A DNA stretch of 64,000 nt from the NCBI RefSeq assembly GCF_022539505.1, contig NC_061510.1, forward strand, positions 280,610,715 through 280,674,714, given 5' to 3'. This document shows, piece after piece, positions 33,904 through 45,676 of the stretch (position 1 is its first letter; each line of letters begins with the position of its first letter). The notes under the pieces are model-generated. The model was not told where the DNA came from. It was given only the letters and a program-made list of their open reading frames with translations, and did no database searches. This DNA comes from Lolium rigidum. Taxonomy: Eukaryota > Streptophyta > Magnoliopsida > Poales > Poaceae. Position numbers and translations under genes: made by a program.

Positions 33904-34592
33904 ATGAGTCTTATCAGCCTGCTAACATTTGACCCCGAATCCATCGAGCCGGCTATCGTTAAAACGAGCGAAGGGCCAGGACCCGGCACTACACATGGTC
34001 AACCCCGACATCCGAAGGCCTCGCTCTCCTCCATCGAGACATTGGTTGAAGACTCCGAGGCAGTGACGAGCATTCTGGAGGATATCCAGCCTCATCTTCC
34101 GGTGACGCTGCAGGTGAAACTTTGGCCAGTCGTAACTCTGTCTGCCCATAGGTCAAGAGTGGCATCGGCTCGTCAGAGAATCGACCTGCGCCACGCTCAG
34201 CTCCCGTTGAAAGCCGATATTGCAGACAAACGCCAACGGCTTAATGAGAAAAAGGGCTGCCTTGGACGCCAAAGCCGACACATCCGACAGCCATCGCTGA
34301 GCCGGCGACCTTGCGCAAAGAGTTGGAGGTCCTTGAAGAGAAGGTTCGGGCAACAAAACAGCTCATTGAAGCTAAGGAAGCTCTCATCGTTCACTCCCTC
34401 GAGGAAGCAGAAGGCCTCAAAGCTAAACTGAAGACCGATTTGGCCGAAATCCGCGCCTTGAGCACGCAGCTGGTAGCAGGCAATGACGAAGATGATGAGG
34501 CCGAGGTCGCGGAGGTGGATCGTGTTCGTGCTGATGCCTCCATGCCCTCGAAATGTCCCTACAGTAGAGTCTCCCTGTGTAATTTGTACTAG
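33904..34592 (+). pseudogene. Second antisense ORF of T2, coiled coil, frameshifted
   Basis: The plus-strand frame starts SLISLLTFDPESIEPAIVK and contains IETLVEDSEAVTSILEDIQ, ending in a basic helical part. Around 34250-34310 the frame shifts, and it resumes with KELEVLEEKVRATKQLIEA and EAEGLKAKLKTDLAEIRAL, a clear heptad-type coiled coil ending in DEDDEAEVAEVDRVRADA. No enzyme motif. It lies downstream of the acidic ORF on the same strand and may be its partner or a later exon. In this copy it is broken by at least two frame changes. Confidence 0.5.
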
Positions 34593-34814
34593 AGTCGATG
34601 GATGTGCATCGGCTTTGTTTCTTAGTTCTAAAGTCAATGTCTGTGCATCGGCTGTACATTATGATTTTTTTTTATCGGCCCCCAATACTGCCCATGTATC
34701 GCACATGTTCATCCCAAAAAAAAAATTATTGGCCGATTTCTCTATCGGCCCCCAATACGGCCCATGTATCGCACATGTTCATCGCACATGTTCATCTGAT
34801 TTCATCGCACATGT
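34593..34814 (+). repeat. Short tandem repeats of T2
   Basis: TATCGGCCCCCAATA occurs twice (about 34674 and 34744), and ATCGCACATGTTCATC four times between 34697 and 34822, with the strings GTGCATCGGCT before them. No ORF. Confidence 0.75.
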
Positions 34815-37653
34815 TCATCTGATTAGGTGCCCCCGAGCCGAATCTGTCAGGTAACTGCAGATATCGGCTCTGTAGGTAGCCAAGGCACTGTAGCTTCTTT
34901 CTCGTGGCTTCTCAAAGATAACTGGCCGTGGGCCGCAGTCAAGTTGTGCCACGGGTGCTTCGTCTAATCTCGGAGCACTAAAATCCGCCGGAAGGATGAA
35001 CACCATGTTTGTGCCAGCCGATGTCTCATCATCGGCTTTCCTTTGTTTGGGGCGCCACTCTTTCTTTTGTGGCCGACCTTCTTCGTCCAGAGTTCGCTGA
35101 ATTTTCGCGGCCAGATCAGGCCGCGCCTTCCTTAACGTGTGCAGGTATAACCTTTCGGCTTCCTCCAAACCACGTAGTCGCTGAACCCTACGCTTTTGGG
35201 AACGACTGAGTCCACCAGGGCACCACCTTGGCCGGTGGTACTTATCTTCTTTTTCTTCATCATCGTTTTCTAACTCCTCGAGATCTTCCACCCGAGAGGA
35301 CTCAGCGTGCTTGTTCCGAGATGGGAGAGGCCCTAGACGTTTGAACACTGACACGTCACTCGCATCCTTCTTCTTCGTCTACATTGCGGCAGTTGCCGAT
35401 TGTAGGCAATCGGCTCATTCCCGAATCCCAGCGAGTGTCGAAGAAGGGACAGTCCCAGTGCCTATCCACGTCGTCTTGCTCTCTTGACTTTTCCTTGGCG
35501 TGGCTCTCATATCTCTCCTCGTCGCGATCATGCCGACGATGTCTCCTGGCGTCCCTGCTAGCCAGACGATCTCTTTCGTCATCGTCGTCGTATCGTCGGT
35601 GTTGGTCGTATTGACTCACGTATTTGTTGAGGAGGTGATCAGAGAGAGGTCGCTGATATCGCACATTCCTCACTTCTCCCTCTGTGATGTAGCGCTTGCC
35701 ATCATGCCGGAGCCGATCGCGTGGAACGGCTTCCTCTTTGTCCTTGTTATGAGAGCAGCTGCCCTCGTCTCTGTCCTTACCAGAGTGATGCCCAGGTCCT
35801 ACCATGTTGATGTTGAACGAGAAACCTGGCTGGAACCTCCCAGGGTAAGTGCACTCCACCATGTTAACGGCGGGGAAAGGGTGTGTGTCGACTTTCATGG
35901 CGTACTGGCTGAAAATTAGACGCCCTTGTTCTATCGCCATTTGGATCTGCCGACGCCACACCCTGCGGTCGTTGGTGGTATGGGTGAACGTGTTATGCCA
36001 CTTGCAGTATGGCTTTCCGTTCAGCTCCTGCGCCGTGGGGATTTTGTGGCCTTCGGGTACCTTTAGCTGCTTCTCCTTAAGTAAGAGGTCGAAAATTTGC
36101 TCAGCTTTGGTCACGTCGAAGTCAAACCCTCTTGGAGGACCTTGTGGCTTAACCCATTTGCAGGACACGGGGCTTGCCCCCCGAGTCCATTCAGCCATTG
36201 CTACCTCTTGATCTCCCGCGAGCCTTCATCTTCATCCGCCTCAACCGGGACTATCGCACGCTTGAATTTATCCTGGTACAACTCCGGGTGGCGCTGTTCA
36301 TATGATGACGACTTCGAACCATATGCGCCAGTGAAGGGTAGTCTGCTTGGGAAGCCATATCCTTGATCGGTGATGCGAGACCCACCACCACCAACTTGAC
36401 TGCTTCTTTTTCAGTCACACGAGCCAAATAGCATCGGTTCCTAACGGTCCTGAAGCGCTGGATGTATTCTGACATGTTTCTCCGCGCTTCTGTCGTACTT
36501 GTGCTAGATCGGCAATGCCAGCCTCGGAAGCCTCTGAGTGATACTGCATGTGGAACTGTTCTTCCAACTGCTTCCAAGTCCGGATTGAGTCTGGTGGCAG
36601 CGATGTGTACCACCCGAAAGCCGATCCTGTGAGGGACTGTGCGAAGAACCTCACACGTAGTTCATCCGATGCTGAGATCGTGCCCAGCTGCGCCAAATAT
36701 CGGCTCACATGCTCGATTGAAGCTGGAGCCATCCGACCCACTAAACTTGGAGAATTCAGGGAGCCGATATTTGGGTGGTAGTGGGATCAAATCGTACTCG
36801 TTGGGGTACGGCTTGGAATAGCCGATTGCCCTCCTTTTCGGCACCATGCCGAACTGGTCTCTCAAGATTGTACTCGATCCGATCCGCGGTGCCTGGCTGC
36901 GGAGTCGAACTCGAAGATTCGCCTGGAGTGGCATACTTAGCCAGCCACGCTTGCTTCTCAAGCTCGAGCCAGCTGCAGGAGTTGAGCTCGGAGGTTCGTC
37001 GGAGTGGCATACTTAGCTAGCCACGTCCGCTTCTCAAGATCTGTTCCGAAGTTCCTCCTGCTGTTCCGAAGTCCCTGCTTGTTGCAATCTGGTTCGTGAG
37101 TGCCCGATTCATTGCGGTCCGGCACGTATGTGCACGTGTACCCGTGAGGGATCTCCTTAGGCGCCTCATACAAGAGCTCGGTAATCACTAGGGTCACCAC
37201 CGATCTTGTAGACGACGTATGCTGGTGAACTCGGCACTTCTGGTGCTGCCAACGCGAACGGCAGCGGTGGTCGGGACTAGAGTGGTATCTCTCCTTGGTG
37301 GGTCCCTAGAGCAGGTCCTGACGGAGAGTACTGATGCCTCATGATTTCCTGGATCACCCGAAGGGCGACACGCTCCAAAGTGTTCACCAGGCTCTCAGAA
37401 TGGCGGTGCAGCGAATGAGCTACCATGAAATTAATCTCTCGACGCGAGACACGGTGCGTTCCTCCGAAGGGGCGGACAGGTCCACTCCATCGAGCGCGCC
37501 TTCGGGTGAGAACCCTTTCCACCTAATGCCGTGTGAGCGGGTCCTCCGGAAAGAGCCGATGAGGTCGGCTTCGAGGATAGCTTTGACCTCGTCATACTTC
37601 TTCTTGAGCTCCTCGGTCGGATCTTCGTACGTGGCTGGAGTACCTTCCGCCAT
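34815..37653 (-). pseudogene. gag of T2 (Tat-type), multiply frameshifted
   Basis: On the minus strand, from ATG 37653 (MAEGTPATYEDPTEELKKKY) leftward, the frames give an N-terminal domain (VAHSLHRHSESLVNTLERVA), the Gag capsid core (RFFAQSLTGSAFGWYTSLPP, RTWKQLEEQFHMQYH), then GKPYCKWHNTFTHTTND with a zinc-knuckle-like Cys/His spacing, a charged Arg/Asp region and SVFKRLGPLPSRNKH with RWCPGGLSRSQKRRVQRLRG. Frames change near 37440, 37250, 36960, 36740, 36420, 36200 and 35355. After about 34900 the sequence leaves Gag without reaching a protease active site, so pol was deleted or never present. Confidence 0.85.
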
Positions 37654-37690
37654 CTCGGATGTAGATGGCGATGCGGTTGATGTCGAAGAC

Positions 37691-37710
37691 TGTCCCACCG
37701 GGCGTGCCGA
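37691..37710 (-). other. Primer binding site of T2
   Basis: On the minus strand TCGGCACGCCCGGTGGGACA lies 4 bp inside the right LTR, in the primer-site position. The primer tRNA is not assigned. Confidence 0.6.
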
Positions 37711-37714
37711 AATG

Positions 37715-38469
37715 TGTTGCGGTCAGAAACCCACCGGCGAGCAACGACGGGCAACACAGTAGAGCCGGGAGGCTCCCAGAGCTGCGGCTGGCCCCGGTCC
37801 CTCGAGCGACGGCCCGCAAAGCCTCGGCACGCACGTCCGATGCTGGTGCAAGGGCGTGCCACCTGACCTATACCTGGTCAGGAAGGTGATGGATTTGCTT
37901 CGCTTAGTTCCCTGCATGGCATACACGTAAACATTAAATACGAGCCTCGATCGGCTCTCGAGGTTGTCTCGTGAATCGGCTCAAGGAGCCGATCCACCCA
38001 TGATTCGTATGAGGTCTACGATCACATGGTGGTCCTGCTTGATCAGTATAAAGCTAAAACGACCTACGACGATTTAGGGTTTTCACCACATAATCGGAAC
38101 ATCCTACGCGTCATTGAGCCTGGCAGCCACGCACGGTGATAATAAACCAACCCTAGACAAGGCCTAAAAACCAACATGAAGTTGATCCCCGGAACATCTT
38201 ATATAGGGCTAGCAAACTACACCCTACGCGCTACTGGATCCTTCAACCCGTTTGCAAGGCCTAACTATGCGAGATATTAAACTAATCCTTGAAGAACAAG
38301 GAGCAATCATAACGGATCGGATCTACTAAATAATGATCAAGCGAGTGCCGCCCTTACACCTAAGATAGGTGTAAGGGCGGCTAGGCGTCTAAGGGTTGCA
38401 TGGACGAAAGCATGTGATACGATGAAACAATGCTAACCCTAACACATCTATGATAACTACGCTGCTCGC
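37715..38469 (-). repeat. Right (5') LTR of T2, first piece
   Basis: 755 bp matching the left LTR from TGTTGCGG to GCTGCTCGC. A2 begins at 38470. The last five bases, CTCGC, are the A2 target duplication. Together with 48981-49385 the LTR is 1160 bp. Confidence 0.92.
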
Positions 38470-39979
38470 TGATACGTCCAATTTGCATCACTATTTTATA
38501 TCATAATTTGCTGTTATTCATTGATATATTTCATATTGGGACACAATACTTATGTTATTTCATCTATTTTGCATGTTTCATGATTATTTGGAGATCGAGC
38601 ACCGGAGCCAAGATTCTGCTGGAAAAAGCACCGTCAGGATGCAATATTTCGGAAGATCAAGCTGTGGAAGGGAGTTTTACCAAAAATCCTATTTTTCCGG
38701 ATGACGAAGGAAGCCGAGAAGGGGAGTCGAGGTGGACCCGAGGTGGGCCCACACCATAGGGCGGCGCGGCCCATGGCCTGGCCGCGCCACCATGTGGTGT
38801 GGGGCCCCCTCGGCCTCTTTCGCCTCCTTTTCTTCGCGAAACCCTTCGTCCCGAAGACCTAAGCCATAGAGGAATCCTCACGAAGGGTTACAGCCGCCTC
38901 TGCGGGGCGGAGAACACCAGAGAGAAAAGAGCTCTCCGGCGGGCAGGAATCCGCTGGGAAATTCCCTCCCGGAGGGAAATCGACGCCATCGTCACCGTCA
39001 TCGAGCTGGACATCATCTCCATCACCATCATCATCATCTCCACCATCATCACTGCCATCTCCACCGCTGGACATCGTCACCGCTGTAGCAATTTGGGTTT
39101 GATCTTGATTGTTTGATAGGGGAAACTCTCCCGATACTGATTTCTACTTGTTATTGATGCTATTGAGTGAAACCATTGAACCAAGGTTTATGTTCAGATT
39201 GTTATTCATCATCATATCACCTCTGATCATGTTCCATATGATGTCTCGTGAGTAGTTCGTTTAGTTCTTGAGGACATGGGTGAAGTCTAAATGTTAGTAG
39301 TGAATTATGGTTGAGTAATATTCAATGTTATGATATTTAAGTTGTGGTGTTATTCTTCTAGTGGTGTCGTGTGAACGTCGACTACACGACACTTCACCAT
39401 TTATGGGCCTAGGGGAATGCATCTTGTACTCGTTTGCCAATTGCGGGGTTGCCGGAGTGACGAAACCTAAACCCCGTTGGTATATCGATGCAGGAGGGAT
39501 CGCAGGATCTCAGAGTTCAAGGTTGTGGTTAGATTTATCTTAATTACTTTCTTGTAGTTGCGGATGCTTGCAAGGGGTATAATCACAAGTATGTATTAGT
39601 CCTAGGAAGGGCGGTACATTAGCATAGGTTCACCCACACAACACTTATCAAAACAATGAAGATTAATCAACTGTATGTAGCGAAAGCACTAGACCAAAAT
39701 CCCGTGTGTCCTCGAGAACGTTTGGTCATTATAAGTAAACAAACCGGCTTGTCCTTTGTGCTAAAAAGGATTGGGCACTCGCTGCAATTATTTCTCTCGC
39801 ATTTTACTTACTTGTACTTTATTCATCGTTACATCAAAACCCCACGAATACTTGTCTGTGAGCATTTACAGTGAATCCTTCATCGAAACTGCTAGTCAAC
39901 ACCTTCTGCTCCTCGTTGGGATCGACATTCTTACTTATCGAAGATACTACGATACACCCCCTATACTTGTGGGTCATCA
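38470..39979 (+). repeat. 5' LTR of A2, 1510 bp
   Basis: TGATACGTCCAATTTGCATC to GTGGGTCATCA, with GC hairpin (about 38745-38812) and the ATC microsatellite. Confidence 0.94.
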
Positions 39980-39990
39980 AGACTATTTTC

Positions 39991-40008
39991 AGGCGCCGTT
40001 GCCGGGGA
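39991..40008 (+). other. Primer binding site of A2
   Basis: AGGCGCCGTTGCCGGGGA differs from the tRNA-Asp complement only at its first base. Confidence 0.85.
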
Positions 40009-40094
40009 GTGAAGCGCTATTGGTAAGCGGAATTGGTAAGGAAAACCTTTCTTGTTTGTGCTGATTTTATTTCGCTTTCTTGCTATAAGTCATT

Positions 40095-41029
40095 ATGGAG
40101 AGATCTTCTCTTCAATTTCTATTTGGGAAATCTACTACTACTGCAACGGTAGTGGATGAGGCGCCAGGTGAGGAAGTAATACCATATAAAATACCTACGA
40201 AAATTATTGAACATGTTATGGATAACCGCTATGAAGGGGATGGAAGCTGTCCATCCTGGTGATCATTTACTTGTTTTTGCATGAATTATGCGGGTTATTC
40301 AAATGTGCAGGTATTGCTATGAATGAAGTTAGGAAGAAACTATTCTCTATATCGCTTGTCCGGAAAGCGGCGCATTGGTATAAATTGCTGAAGAATGTTG
40401 ATTCTCTTGATTGGGAGGACATTGTGCCTTTATTTTATTCCAAATTTTATCCTCCAAGTGAAATTCACAAAGATCGGAACCGCATATATAATTTCTGGCC
40501 TCATGATGGAGAGAGTATTGCCCAAGCTTGGGGAGATTGAAGTCTTTAATGCTCAAATGCCCCATTCATGAGCTTCCTGGTAATGTTATTATTGATAATT
40601 TCTATGCAAGACTTTCTTTTCAAGACAAGACCTTGCTTGGATACTTCTTGTTCCGGATCATTTACACGCAATAAAGAAGAGTTTAAAAGGGACCTTCTTG
40701 ATCGGATCCAAGAAAATACTGAAGGTTGGGAGAACGACAAGGATAGAGAATCAGGTATAGTTTATGATTATAAATGCATTGAAACTTTTATGGATACTGA
40801 TACATTTCGTAATATGAGTGCTACATATGGTCTTGATTCTCAAGTTGCTGCAAATCTTTATAAAGCTTTTGCCTCTCATTATGAATTTCCTAAGAAGAAT
40901 TTTGATAAGTATCATGAACCGTATAAAGATAAAATTGATTCATCTATTAATAAATGTGTTGTAGTTGAAACTGCTGATCGTGTTATTCCTGAAGCTTATA
41001 TTGAAAAAACTCCTTTTCTGCTAAAATGA
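40095..41029 (+). pseudogene. gag of A2, frameshifted
   Basis: It starts at ATG 40095 with MERSSLQF, parallel to A1. The Gag core lies in pieces at 40259-40540 (LHELCGLFKCAGIAMNEVRK, DWEDIVPLFYSKFYPP) and 40568-41029 (NMSATYGLDSQVAANLYK, KNFDKYHEPYKDKIDS). Frame breaks occur near 40245 (AGCTG where A1 has ACTG), 40535 and 40620. Where A1 has a stop (10046), A2 reads EAYIEKTPF, so gag probably runs on into the protease frame. Confidence 0.85.
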
Positions 41030-41040
41030 AAGAGTATTCT

Positions 41041-41978
41041 GTTATAAATAGTGCGGTTCATAAAAGTGAAAAGAAACCTATAGAACTCGAAGAACAAATA
41101 AAAGTTGAACTTCGTTGTTGCAATAGTTAAAGATCTTGTGACTGAAAATGTAGAGGATGGTCATATTATTTTATGTGAAGATGCTTCTAATATTGTTTCA
41201 CATCCTAATAAACCCAAACAAGCTAGTGTTCCTATGCTATCTGTTAGAATTGGTGATCATTGCTATTATGGTTTATGTGATATTGGTGCAAGTGTTAGTG
41301 CTATACCTTATGAGCTTTACACGGAGATTATGCACGAAATTGATTCTTGTGAACTTGAAGATATTGATGTGGTTATTCAGTTGGCTAATAGAGAAACTAT
41401 TTCTCCAATTGGTATTGTTCGAGATGTGGAAGTTCTATGTGGTAAGATTAAATATCCTGCTGACTTTTTGGTACTTGGTTACTGCTGCTAGTGATTATTG
41501 TCCTATCATTTTTGGTAGACCTTTTCTAAATACTTGTGGAGCTATTATAGATTGCAAGAAAGAGAAAATTTTGACTAAATTTGCTGGTGAATCTTATGAG
41601 TTTAACTTCTCTAAATTTACCAAAACTCCTTATAAAGCTGATTTGCCTAGTAATGATTTTAAAATGGAGCAGTGTGCATCTATTGTTCTTGTTCCTAATA
41701 ATCCTTTGCAGCAACATTTGGAGGACAGCGAGAGTGAAGTTTTTAGGAAAGAAAGAGATGAGCTTGAGGAGATTTTTCTTCGCCAACCTATTCTCAAGCA
41801 TGATTTACCTGTGGGAGACTTGGGTACAACACCGCCACCAAAGGAAGATCCTGTTTTTGATTTAAAGCCTTTGCCTGATAATCTTAAATATGCTCATATT
41901 GATGATAAGAAAATATATCCTGTTATTATTAGTTCTAAGCTTACGAGTTTGAAGAAGAAAGATTATTGCAAATATTGA
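41041..41978 (+). pseudogene. Protease and linker of A2, frameshifted
   Basis: The aspartic protease active site is in YYGLCDIGASVSAIPYELY (frame 41105-41491). A frame change near 41480 (extra base before CTGCTG) moves the rest to another frame, where YCPIIFGRPFLNTCGAIIDC completes the protease. The linker with PPPKEDPVFDLKPLP runs to a further break near 41943 (ACGAG where A1 has TCAG). The protease would cut the Gag-Pol polyprotein. Confidence 0.85.
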
Positions 41979-43462
41979 AGAAACACCGAGGTGCTATTGG
42001 CTATACTCTTGATGACTTGAAGGGGATTTCTCCCTCTATTTGCCAACACGCCATTAATATGGAAGATGATGTGAAGCTCTGTTGTTGAACCTCGGCGTCG
42101 TCTAATTCCTAAGATGAAGGATGTGGTAAGAAATGAGGTATTACGACTTCTTGAAGCTGGTATTATATATCCTATTGCTGATAGTAGATGGGTTAGTCCT
42201 GTGCATTGCGTTCCTAAGAAAGGAGGAATGACTGTTGTGCCTAATGATAATGATGAGCTTATACCTCAAAGAGTAGTTGTAGGGTATAGAATGTGCATTG
42301 ATTATCGAAAAGTTAATAAATTTATTGATCAAATGCTAGAAAGGTTATCTAAAAATACTCATTTTTGCTTTCTTGATGGTTATTCTGGGTTTTCGCAAAT
42401 TGCTGTTAAAGCTAAAGATCAAGAGAAAACCACTTTTACTTGTCCCTATGGAACTTATGCTTATAGGCGTATGCCTTTTGGTTTATGTAATGCTCCTGCT
42501 ACTTTTCAAAGATGCATGTCTGCTATTTTTCATGGCTTTTGTGAGAGTATTGTGGAGGTATTCATGGATGATTTTTCCAGTCTACGGGAATTCTTTTGAT
42601 AGTTGTTTGCGGAACCTTGATAAAGTTTTGCAGAGATGTGAAGAAACTAACCTTGTTCTTAATTGGGAGAAATGCCACTTTATGGTTAATGAAGGAAATG
42701 TATTGGGACATAAAATTTCCGAGAGAGGTATTGAAGTTGATAGAGCTAAAGTTGAAGCCATTGAGAAGATGCCCTATCCGAGGGATGTTAAAGGTATTCG
42801 TAGTGTTCTTGGTCATGCTTGGGTTTTATAGGAGATTTATTAAAGATTTCTCCAAGATTTCAAAGCCTCTTACTAATCTTCTTCAAAAAGATGTACCTTT
42901 TGTTTTTGATGATGATTGTAAGGAAGCTTTTGAAACTCTAAAGAAAGCCTTAACAAGCTGCTCCTATAGTTGAACCTCCTGATTGGAATTTACCATTTGA
43001 AATTATGCTGTGATGCTAGTGATTTTGCTTGTAGGCGTTGTTCTTGGACAGCGAGTAGATAAAAAACTGAATGTTATTCATTATGCTAGTAAAACTCTTG
43101 ATGCTTGCTCAAAGAAATTATGCTACTACTGAAAAATAATTGTTGGTCTGTAGTCTTTGCTTGTGATAAATTTAGATCTTATATTGTTGATTCAAAAGTT
43201 ACGATTCATACTGATCATGCTTGCAATTAGATACCTTATGACAAAGAAAGATGCTAAGCCGAGGCTTATTAGATGGGTACTTCTTTTGCAAGAATTTGAT
43301 TTACATATTGTAGATAGGAAAGGTGCCGATAATCTGATTGTTGATAATTTGTCTAGATTGGAAAATATTGCTTATGATCCTGTTCCTGTTAATGATAGTT
43401 TTCCAAATGAACAATTGGCTGTAATAAAGGTGAGCTCGCGAGACGGTCCTTGGTATGCTTGA
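41979..43462 (+). pseudogene. RT and RNase H of A2
   Basis: RT motifs in order: EAGIIYPIADSRWVSPVHCV, MCIDYRKVNK, FLDGYSGFSQIA (first catalytic Asp), TYAYRRMPFGLCNAPATFQR, and VEVFMDDFS (the catalytic Asp pair in an F-M-D-D version of YxDD). Compared with A1, ten codons are missing after MCIDYRKVNK (near 42320), removing a KDHYPLPF-type segment conserved in the family. RNase H follows with HTDHA-type residues split by an extra T. Frame breaks lie near 42565, 42822, 42955, 43030, 43105, 43148 and 43220, many at CTG or CAG. Confidence 0.88.
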
Positions 43463-44791
43463 TTATGCTAACTTTATTGTTTCCAAGTACTTGCCTCCAA
43501 CCTTTTCAGCTCAGCGAGAGGAGGAAATTCTTTTATGACTTGAGGCATTATTTACGGGATGACCCACACTTATATAAAGAAGGAGTGGATGGTATTATGC
43601 GAAGGTGTGTTCCCGAATATTAACAACAAGAGATATTGAGTAAATGTCATGGCGGTGCTTATGGAGGACATCACGCCGGAGATAGAACCGCACAAAAGGT
43701 TCTACAATCAGGTTTTTATTGGCCAACTCTCTTCAAAGATGCAAGGAAGTTTATTTTATCTTGTGATGAATGTCAAAGGGTTGGTAATATCTCCAGACGC
43801 AATGAAATGCCTATGAATTATACTCTTGTTATTGAACCGTTTGATTGTTGGGGATTTGACTTCATGGGATCTTTTCCTTCTTCAAAAGGTAACACTCATA
43901 TACTTATTGCTGTTGATTATGTTACTAAATGGGTGGAAGCCATACCTACAAAAAGTGTTGATGGTGAGACCTCTTTAAAAATGCTTTTAGATGTTATTTT
44001 TCCTAGATTTGGAGTACCTAGATATATTATGATGGATGGAGGTTCTCATTTTATTCATGGAGGTTTTAGAAAAACTCTTGCTAAGTATGGTATTAATCAT
44101 AGAATTGCTTCCGCTTATCACCCTCAAAGTAGTGGTCAAGTAGAACTATCAAATAGAGAAATTAAATCTATCTTGCGGAAGACCGTTAATAAATCTAGAA
44201 AGAATTGGGCTAGTAAATTGAAAGACGCACTATGGGCTTATAGAACTGCTTATAAAAACCCCATGGGAATGTCACCTTATAAAATGGTCTACGGAAAAGC
44301 TTGTCATTTACCTTCAGAACTAGAACACAAAGCTTATCGGGCTGTTAGAGAATTAAATAAAGATCCTAAACTTGCCGTGATAAGAGGTTGCTACAATTAA
44401 GTTCTCTAGATGAATGGAGAAGTGAAGCTTATGAAAATGCTAAACTCTTTAAAGAAAAAGTTAAAAAATGGCATGATAGAAGGATCATCAAAGAGAGTTT
44501 AATATTGGGGATAAAGTCCTATTGTATCGGTCTCGTCTCGGATTCTTTGCGAGGAAATTACTCTCGAAATGGGAAGGACCATATGTTGTTGAGGAGGTGT
44601 ATCGTTCGGGAGCAATTAAAATTAGCTCTCTCCAAGGCAATGCTACGCAAGTGGTGAATGGACAAAGACTCAAGCATTATATCTCGGGTGATTCTTATAA
44701 TGTTGATGTTGATATTATTCAAGTGGAAACACCGGAGGCTTTCATCAAAGGACAAATTGACGATCCGCCGAACTCGACTTTGAATAGGTAA
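43463..44791 (+). pseudogene. Integrase of A2
   Basis: The main frame 43636-44400 holds the HHCC finger ([18 protein letters not shown]) and an uninterrupted core with Asp in WGFDFMG, Asp in MMDGGSHF and Glu in [12 protein letters not shown], plus the Athila string [16 protein letters not shown]. It shows the site where F inserted in A1 in its empty state ([12 protein letters not shown]). After a frame change near 44380 the C-terminus continues at 44388-44657 and 44522-44791 and ends at TAA 44789. Confidence 0.9.
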
Positions 44792-44908
44792 CAGTACTGG
44801 TAATGAAAAGTTCGCGATTTACTTTCCGAACAATATTTTTGCTATTTTTGGAAAATATGAAAAATTACGAGATCGAAACGGAGTGGAAAAGACGCACGAG
44901 GGCGTGAC

Positions 44909-45032
44909 ACCACAGGCCGGCGCGGGCCCCAGCCTGGCCGCGCCGACCTATGGTGGCACCGCCTCGTCGCCCCTTTCCGACTCTGGTTCGACCTGGTACT
45001 TTCCGTTTGTTCTGAAAATTTTTATTATAAAA
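44909..45032 (+). promoter_or_regulatory. Candidate internal promoter before the post-pol ORF of A2
   Basis: GC-rich hairpin (44909-44957, arms CCACAGGCCGGCGCGG and CCGCGCC...TGGTGG), then TATTATAAAA (45023-45032), then the ATG at 45126. Layout and spacing match A1. Confidence 0.42.
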
Positions 45033-45125
45033 TCCCCCGGACCCCTGGAGGTCCGTATATCGTTTTCTCGACGTGTTTTGTTTCGAGCTGTTTCTGCCAG
45101 GATCTGTTTTCAGTTTAGAAGCACC

Positions 45126-45676
45126 ATGGTCTCCAAGAACAAGGGCAAGGAGCTTCTGGATGAAGATAATCAAGATCGTGAGTGGAGAGAAGAGGACAAG
45201 AGCGTCAAGGAAGAAGCAAAGGAGGATGAAGAGGAAGTCGAAGAAGTTCCGCAAGAGCGCCGCGCACCACCATTGCAAGCATCGGAGTGGTGTCGGACTC
45301 GTTCAACACCAAGAAGAGCGCACGGATTAGGACCGGAGGAGGACTTCCCCGTCATTACCTAGCTCCAAGGACATCTTCTTCAGGCATTCACCATCCCTTC
45401 CACAATCTAATCTACAATAATCAAATTGAAAGGACCCCCAAGGCAGTGCCTAGCAATTGGGATATAGATCGTTCTAACACTTCAGGAAGGACGAAGCCTG
45501 AAGCTGAAGGTTGGGGAAATAACTCCAAGAATTGGGACTCGCCGTCGGACATACTTCTTAATCGCGTCGAGCACAATTCGGAGATGATCCGCAACCTCAT
45601 GTACAAGATCGACGAGCTTCAGGAGCTTATGGAGAAGCTTGTGAGGAATTCATCACCACCATCGCCAAAGGAGTAA
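45126..45676 (+). pseudogene. Post-pol ORF of A2
   Basis: ATG 45126 (MVSKNKGKELLDEDNQD), an acidic stretch (EEAKEDEEEVEEVP), then a frame change near 45270 and a long second frame to the stop at 45676: KKSARIRTGGGLPRHYLAPR, SNWDIDRSN, NWDSPSDILLNRVEHNSEMI and a coiled-coil-like end IDELQELMEKLVRN. It is conserved with A1 in both frames, so the break is recent or an error. About 180 residues when intact; function unknown; no membrane segment seen. Confidence 0.72.
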
